Shown one piece after another: positions 59,214-64,000 of a stretch of 64,000 nucleotides of DNA. The notes beneath the pieces were generated by a model that was not told the origin of the DNA, did no database searches, and was given only the letters and a program-made list of their open reading frames with translations. Position numbers and translations under genes: made by a program. The first letter of the stretch is position 1, and each line of letters begins with the position of its first letter. Source of the stretch: Valencia hispanica (taxonomy: Eukaryota; Chordata; Actinopteri; Cyprinodontiformes; Valenciidae); contig OY747702.1 in NCBI GenBank assembly GCA_963556495.2, positions 48,223,286 through 48,287,285 of the forward strand. Direction: 5' to 3'.

Positions 59214-60545
59214 CACCATACTCGAGCGGGAGGACAGAGGCTAGGGGTCTTCTCACACCCCTGTTCGCTACGGGCCATCAGGGGTTGGGGTCCGGAGGAG
59301 GAACAGGTGGTCTGGTCGGGGTCCTGGGCTGTCGGGCTGCCTCGCCACTGTGGGGCCCTTGCCGGTCTGCTTGTCTCCATCCTAGAAGGTAGGGGGTCCA
59401 TCTCCGGGTTCAGGGGCTGGTGGCTCTACTGGGGCATCGGTACCTGGACCTGGGAGCAGGAAGTGTGTATGGGGTGTGTGAGTGAGGGTACAGCGTCATT
59501 TCTTGGGTGTCTTGGTGAGTTAGTGAGAATGTATGTGTTTAAGAGGGAGGGAACGTATGACTGTGTCTGTATGTCTTTGTCTGCCTGTCAGGTTGGGTCT
59601 TGGGCTGCCCTCTCGCCGGGCACACCTCAGGCCATACATTTAATGGGGGGCCTATTTCCCCTCTGTCACTCCCCGCCAGTGACGGATGCCCCTGCCTACT
59701 GGTGCATCGGTGGTCAATCCGGCTGGACCTAGTGTGTGCCTGGCCGGGCCTGGGGGGGCCTGTGTGTCGGTCGGCCGATGCGCTGGGCCAAAATCTTCCT
59801 TTGGTTGGTTGGGGCACCTCTTTTAGGGGTGCCAGGTTTGGGATTGTTGGGTGGTGCCCGCACGGTGGCTCGGCGGGATACGGATCCAGCATCTCTGCTC
59901 GTTCAATCACCTGTTCTGTGCGCACCGTGTGTGGTCGGTTCATTGGCGGGTTGGACCGGCCCTGGCCTTTGTTGGATGCCTGGTCTTGGCGCTCTGCGTT
60001 GCATGGGATCAGGACTCTGGAGCTGGTACAACTTGGTGTCCAGCTGCTGGCTGAGCTCGGCCTGGGGATGCCGTCCGTCCGGTGCGGCTATCGGTGGGGC
60101 GCCCTGACGTGGGGCAGGGGTGGGGTGCTGGGATGTTGGCGGTGGGGATTGGCCCGGGATGTTGGTGGCGCGTAGCGGCCGGCCGCGGCCCCTGCGGTGC
60201 CGGGGGCCCCTCGTTGGCCGGTCCCTTGTCGGGTCCCTGCTGGGGGGTGGGGCGCCCCTGGGCCCTGGCTCTCCCAGTCCATGGACCGGCCCGCCCTGGC
60301 GCGGCTGGTTGCCGGAGGGGCCCGTGAGCTCGTCACTGCTGCCCCCCGGGCCCCTGCATAGTAGCCGCTGGACGTTCCCCTGGGGTTCTCCTTTGCTCCT
60401 CTCTTGGGGGATGCGGTCGGCCCCGCCCGGGTCCGCTTGGGGCTCTGGGGGTCCTCTGGACGTCTTGGCTCCGATCTCCTTCATGTCTGCATCGATTCCT
60501 GGGAGACGGATTGATGTCTGCTCACACCAGCTATCGAACACTCTT
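59214..60545. repeat. GC-rich 1.3-kb block of unknown nature
   Basis: Base composition changes abruptly from AT-rich intron to strongly G/C-rich text with a bias to G and T on this strand. It has long open frames in several frames and on both strands (for example 59600-60175 + and 59903-60541 -), which is expected from composition and not evidence of a gene. The right edge passes through ACACACACATAGATGTGGGG (60579-60598) into T-rich sequence with GTTTTGTTTTG units (60750-60790). I believe similar text recurs in other teleost genomes, so a mobile or repeated element is likely, but I cannot name its class. Confidence 0.55.
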
Positions 60546-60990
60546 ATGGAGAAACCTTATATGCACCAGCATGCTAACACACACACATAGATGTGGGGTC
60601 TCTGGTGTTTACAGATATATTCTTGGAATGAGGTTATCATTACTAGAGCTTGATTAATCGGTACCATGAGTTTTTCTGTGACGTTGTTGTATTTTTATAT
60701 CCATTTTTGTGTGATGTGGTTGTTTAGTTCTTAGTTCACGATGTTTGTTTTGTTTTGTCGATGTTCCTTTTTTGTTTTGTTTTGTTTTTTTCCCTCTCTC
60801 TGCCGTCCTTTGGGTATGGAGGCAGACTTCAATGTTTTCCTGTGTTTTCTTTGTTCCCATTCCTCTCTTGTATTTTCAACTCACCCTCTCTCATGACTTT
60901 TTGTTTCCTACCTCTCTTCTTCATCTTCTTTCTTTCTTCCCCTTAATTTTCCGTCTCTGGGTCCATAACATCAGGAAAATAAAACCCCCA
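60546..60990 (+). other. T-rich tail next to the GC-rich block
   Basis: Runs of TTTTGTTTTG and CTTCTTTCTTTC are followed by GGAAAATAAAACCCCC near 60974. If the GC-rich block is a retroposon on the + strand, this would be its 3' portion with an AATAAA-like signal. That is inference. Confidence 0.35.
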
Positions 60991-61479
60991 GCAATTCATA
61001 ATAAAGATTTTTCACACATATATCAAGTGGAGTACTATAGCAAAAGCTGCACTGCTCCGCTTGTGAAAGTAAATCTGTTGGGCTTCTACTTGGTACTCAG
61101 ACACAAATTCTGAGCTCCACACTGCCAAACAGGACAAAAAAAAAAACATCTCAAGATAGTTCTCCCGGGACTTGTCCACAGACTTTTTGTAGTTCTCTTC
61201 TGCTTAAATAAAGGCGTATTGATTATTTGACGCACGTACTGTAGGCGTTTTTGTTGGCTATCTCATAGAAGCCTGATGATCTCTAAGTTTTACTTATAGA
61301 GACCAAATAACTTCAGAAGCTGCATCAGCAGTACCAGCATACCTGGATCCGCCATTGTTGTTGTTTTTCTGAAGAAAGGCGGAGTGCGCAAGTCCAAAAA
61401 GGCTGTAGGCGGCTGGCAGTGACGTAATCGTTTTCAAAAGTCTCTGGCTTGCGTTTAAAAGACAACAAATACCCCAGCG

Positions 61480-61625
61480 TTTTTTAAGAACGCTCCACTC
61501 TGGAAGCCGTTTTCGCAAAGCTGAGTTTTCACCCCCCGTTTTCCCGTTGTCGTGTAAACGAGAGGCCGAATCACAGAGAAAAACGTCAGTTTAGCTGAAA
61601 AACGTTGTCGTGTAAACAGCCCCTT
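61480..61625. repeat. end of a MITE with GTCGTGTAAAC motifs
   Basis: GTTGTCGTGTAAACGAGAGG (61545-61564) and GTTGTCGTGTAAACAGCCCC (61604-61623) match the terminal text of a common fish MITE that starts 'ggggctgtttacacgac'. The GC-richer, CGTTTT-containing text upstream to about 61380 probably belongs to it, but the left end was not found. Confidence 0.5.
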
Positions 61626-61647
61626 AGTCTTGTCTTATACCATTACA

Positions 61648-61686
61648 CAAAGTTGAGGCATCCACAGGGTGGATGCCTCAACTTTG
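61648..61686. repeat. perfect 18-bp palindrome with 3-base loop
   Basis: CAAAGTTGAGGCATCCAC is followed by AGG and by its exact complement GTGGATGCCTCAACTTTG. It lies between the MITE end (61625) and a Tc1 relic (61687 onward). Confidence 0.95.
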
Positions 61687-61910
61687 ACCACCCCTGTCAA
61701 TTTGGCAAACAAATATGTTTTGGATCCTTCCTCTGCTGAAAAAAAAAGTCGACCCATGTACCAATGCTCAAAACCTTGGGGTTTTGAAAGCGAAACAGGC
61801 CCACAGCATCACAGCTCCTTCACTATACTATACTCATTGAGTATGAGGTTCTTTTCTACACGTTCAGCATTTCTGTCCCGCCAAACCCACTTGGCTGACA
61901 CACATTGGTT
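61687..61910 (-). mobile_element. Tc1-type transposon fragment
   Basis: GGCCCACAGCATCACAGCTC (61798-61817), TGAGTATGAGGTTCTTTTCT (61838-61857) and CCGCCAAACCCACTTGGCTG (61878-61897) match minus-strand transposase text of a fish Tc1 around the conserved HGGG.VM.WGC region. The rest does not align. Confidence 0.6.
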
Positions 61911-62807
61911 CCAGCATGTTCTACTTCTGCACTGGTGTTTCCGCGGCGCAGCTGGTCATAGACCCGCTCCAAAGCCTCCATAACTCTTCAATATTCTCTC
62001 AGCTCCTGGATAGCGAGATGCATGGAGTATGGTGTCCAGGTATGAGATGATGCTCTCATGGGAATCTTTTTTTTTTGTTTGATTTAGTTACCCGTATGGT
62101 ATGCGTAAAGTTGAAAACGTCTGTGCACCAAGTGGTTTGGTGTGTGAATTGTCAAAATGACAGAGCCTTCAGATGTTTCCCTCATCTTTATCAAAAAACG
62201 GTCAAAGACAGAAAATATTAGGTCAACATGACCGCTGACCGAGCCACCCCAAAAAAATAAGCCTAGGCCCCCCCCAGCTAAATTACTGTCGCGCCAGGTC
62301 TGCACTAGAGATTAGAAAACTTTATATGTTTAAATTTGTGTTTGTAGGACCAAAAAGTATATACTTTTTTACATACCCTTCAAACAAGCGCTTAGCATGT
62401 AGACAGTGTCTAATGGTTGCAATGGGTGTCTTGGTGACCTGAGGATGCCTCTCGTTGCTGCTGTTCTCTAACAGTGATCTATGGATATTTTTTACCTTTC
62501 TGCTCACTATGTGTGTTGGCAAGATAAATATGGGTATTCATCTAACCTTTGGGCCATTGGCTAGAAGAAATGGGCCTCTTTGTCACGTCAAATTTATACC
62601 ACAGGGTAACAGAAAGTCGTAGATTACTAATTTGAAGCTCCTAGAAACCCTGTTCAACTTAAAAAGGTATAAAACATGTAAATAAAAGCTTCAGTTTTGT
62701 TAAAAACATTTTTGTTCTTTCTTTTTTTATATATATATATATAAACCACATAACACCTTCTGTATTTAAAAAGATCAGATCATCTTTGTTGCATTCCAGT
62801 TATATTC
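61911..62807. other. intron sequence with no recognised element
   Basis: It includes a C-rich stretch near 62267-62275 that may be the edge of a MITE (TAAGCCTAGGCCCCCCCCAG), and a TA run at 62730-62743. I see nothing further. Confidence 0.5.
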
Positions 62808-63330
62808 AATTAGAAAATTCTCTATTTATCCCAACGGGAAATTAAGTGTTGTCGTAGCTCATATCATCAAAGTATCTTCAAAGAGTCATTGGTTGATGGT
62901 GATGCTGTGGGCAGGAATCGCTGAAGACTGTTGCTGTGTTACAGTCTCATGACAGCAGAGACAATATTCTACATTAACATGTCCTGGATGACACCAGCAG
63001 CAGTCGGCAAACACTGCTAATCCATCTCATTTGCTTTTGCCGCTCCTCTTTAAATCTCTGTGTGGCCGTATGGTTAGAAAGCCGGGCAGAGAGATGTTTG
63101 AGTCCTGGATATGATCCTTGCTCGATATGATCCAAGGAAGATATGGTTTGAACTTTGTCTTTCTCTGCTCTGCTCTGAAGCCATGAAGCCTCCGTTTTCA
63201 ACTCGTTTGGGATTTGGGGTCATAGTTCAGCTATTATTTGAGCTTTTAAAATTTTTTTTGTCATGTTATGTTTGCACTCTATGTGAGTTTTTCTTTTTAC
63301 TTTATTGAAAATCCAGAAATAAATAAGGAT
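62808..63330 (-). mobile_element. retroposon-like repeat, second copy of the 12150 family
   Basis: TTTATCCCAACGGGAAATTA (62825-62844) matches the edge at 12175, and CAGCTATTATTTGAGCTTTT (63228-63247) matches 12408-12427. Between them the text is more decayed, and it lacks the longer minus-strand frame of the first copy. Confidence 0.6.
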
Positions 63331-63569
63331 TATTGCGAACAAAGTGCTTGAGTTGTATAATCCATTGTTAATATATATCATCTTCGTACATAGCTGACAC
63401 AGATTATAGTTCTCAGGATGATAAAGGACACAAAGTGCTGAAAGCAAACAAGACAAAGACAGCAGGGTGGAAAACATACCTATAGTTAGGAATATATACC
63501 TATAATATCATAAATGCATACATTTCTAATACTGTGCAACCTTACTTGTTTTGTTGTCTTTCTGTTAGA
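63331..63569. other. intron sequence with no recognised element
   Basis: Short AT-rich stretch. I see nothing in it. Confidence 0.5.
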
Positions 63570-64000
63570 AATGCACGAATCAGAGCTTGTGGCCAATTTC
63601 CGAGCTGCGATTTTTGTAGAACCATGATCTGCCGATTACGATTTTACGGATGGATTGTTTACGAGTTAATGTGCCGAGGCTTATAAAAAGCAGTCTCTGG
63701 TTGTATTTCCTTAAAGGATGTAGATCTTTACTCTAACTGTTGTGGTTTTACATTTTTTTAAATATAGCTTGTTCAGCGACAGAGATTGAAAACCAAAAGG
63801 GAAAGGACAGCAACTCTTGCTGTGTTCCGTTCAGCCTTCCTGTTATCTGCTGAAAGCCTTGCTCTCTCTCTCCCTCTTTCGGAACATGCTTCTTACTTTT
63901 CTGGATATCGACTTGATTTTAAAACACACATAAGAGCTATAGCAGTTAATTTCTGAATGTCATAGAGAATCAGGTTTATGTTTTAATTGCTTCTTACATC
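63570..64000. repeat. MITE-like repeat, copy C of three, cut by the window edge
   Basis: AGAAATGCACGAATCAGAGC (63568-63587) and CTGCCGATTACGATTTTACG (63630-63649) are the edge of a common fish MITE. GTAGATCTTTACTCTAACTG and CTTCCTGTTATCTGCTGAAA (63836-63855) match copies A and B. The right end lies outside the window. Confidence 0.55.

Noticed and set aside
59600..60545. Long open frames on both strands (191 codons + and 212 codons -)
   Set aside because: They coincide with the GC-rich block, where stop codons are rare. The frames overlap on opposite strands, have no recognisable domain, and lack start or splice context.
34180..64000. Search for the first PDZ exon of dlg3 (expected YEEI.LERGNSGLGFSIAGG-like text)
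   Set aside because: No frame on the + strand shows this pattern, so the PDZ exons are taken to lie right of the window.

Overview
The window is teleost nuclear DNA: long AT-rich introns dense in fish-type Tc1/mariner, hAT and PIF/Harbinger copies, with LINE-1 and L2 retroposon ends, (TA)n microsatellites and only a few short coding exons. The species cannot be named from the sequence. No bacterial, phage or viral gene was seen.

The only host gene I can support is a DLG-family MAGUK on the + strand, recognised as dlg3 (SAP102) from its distinctive N-terminal exon at 33766-34179, which begins MHKHHHCCKCPECYEVTR and ends in a WWPECTCTNREWYDQ-like segment. Upstream on the same strand lie two exons that together encode an L27 domain of the DLG1/SAP97 type (1450-1581 and 16871-16956), followed by a probable linker exon (24901-25011). 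Splice phases chain correctly: 1/1, 1/0, 0/0. The linker exon and the cysteine-rich exon both end in phase 0, so either N-terminus could join the same downstream exon. This is the alpha/beta (Cys-rich versus L27) organisation known for other DLG genes; as far as I recall, SAP102 is usually described as lacking L27. No PDZ, SH3 or guanylate-kinase exon is visible, so the rest of the gene should lie beyond 64000. A GC-rich, pyrimidine-rich segment at 32640-33060 is the likely promoter of the cysteine-rich isoform.

Layout: 1-1400, LINE-1 3' end and a Tc1 tail; 1450-1581, L27 exon 1; 1582-16870, a 15.3-kb intron with Tc1, hAT and Harbinger copies and two (TA)n tracts; 16871-16956, L27 exon 2; 17324-20160, a nested stack (Tc1 containing a Harbinger element containing a 0.45-kb-armed hairpin); 22605-24580, a second stack (Tc1 containing hAT containing a smaller MITE); 24901-25011, linker exon; 28190-28755, CpG-rich segment; 32640-34179, promoter, leader and Cys-rich first exon; 34180-64000, an intron of at least 29.8 kb with more Tc1 relics, a hAT MITE, an L2 copy, a Harbinger-like MITE, a CpG-rich patch at 51.9 kb and a striking GC-rich 1.3-kb block at 59.2-60.5 kb.

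All calls come from reading the sequence and from remembered family features. Repeat boundaries are approximate unless target-site duplications are stated.
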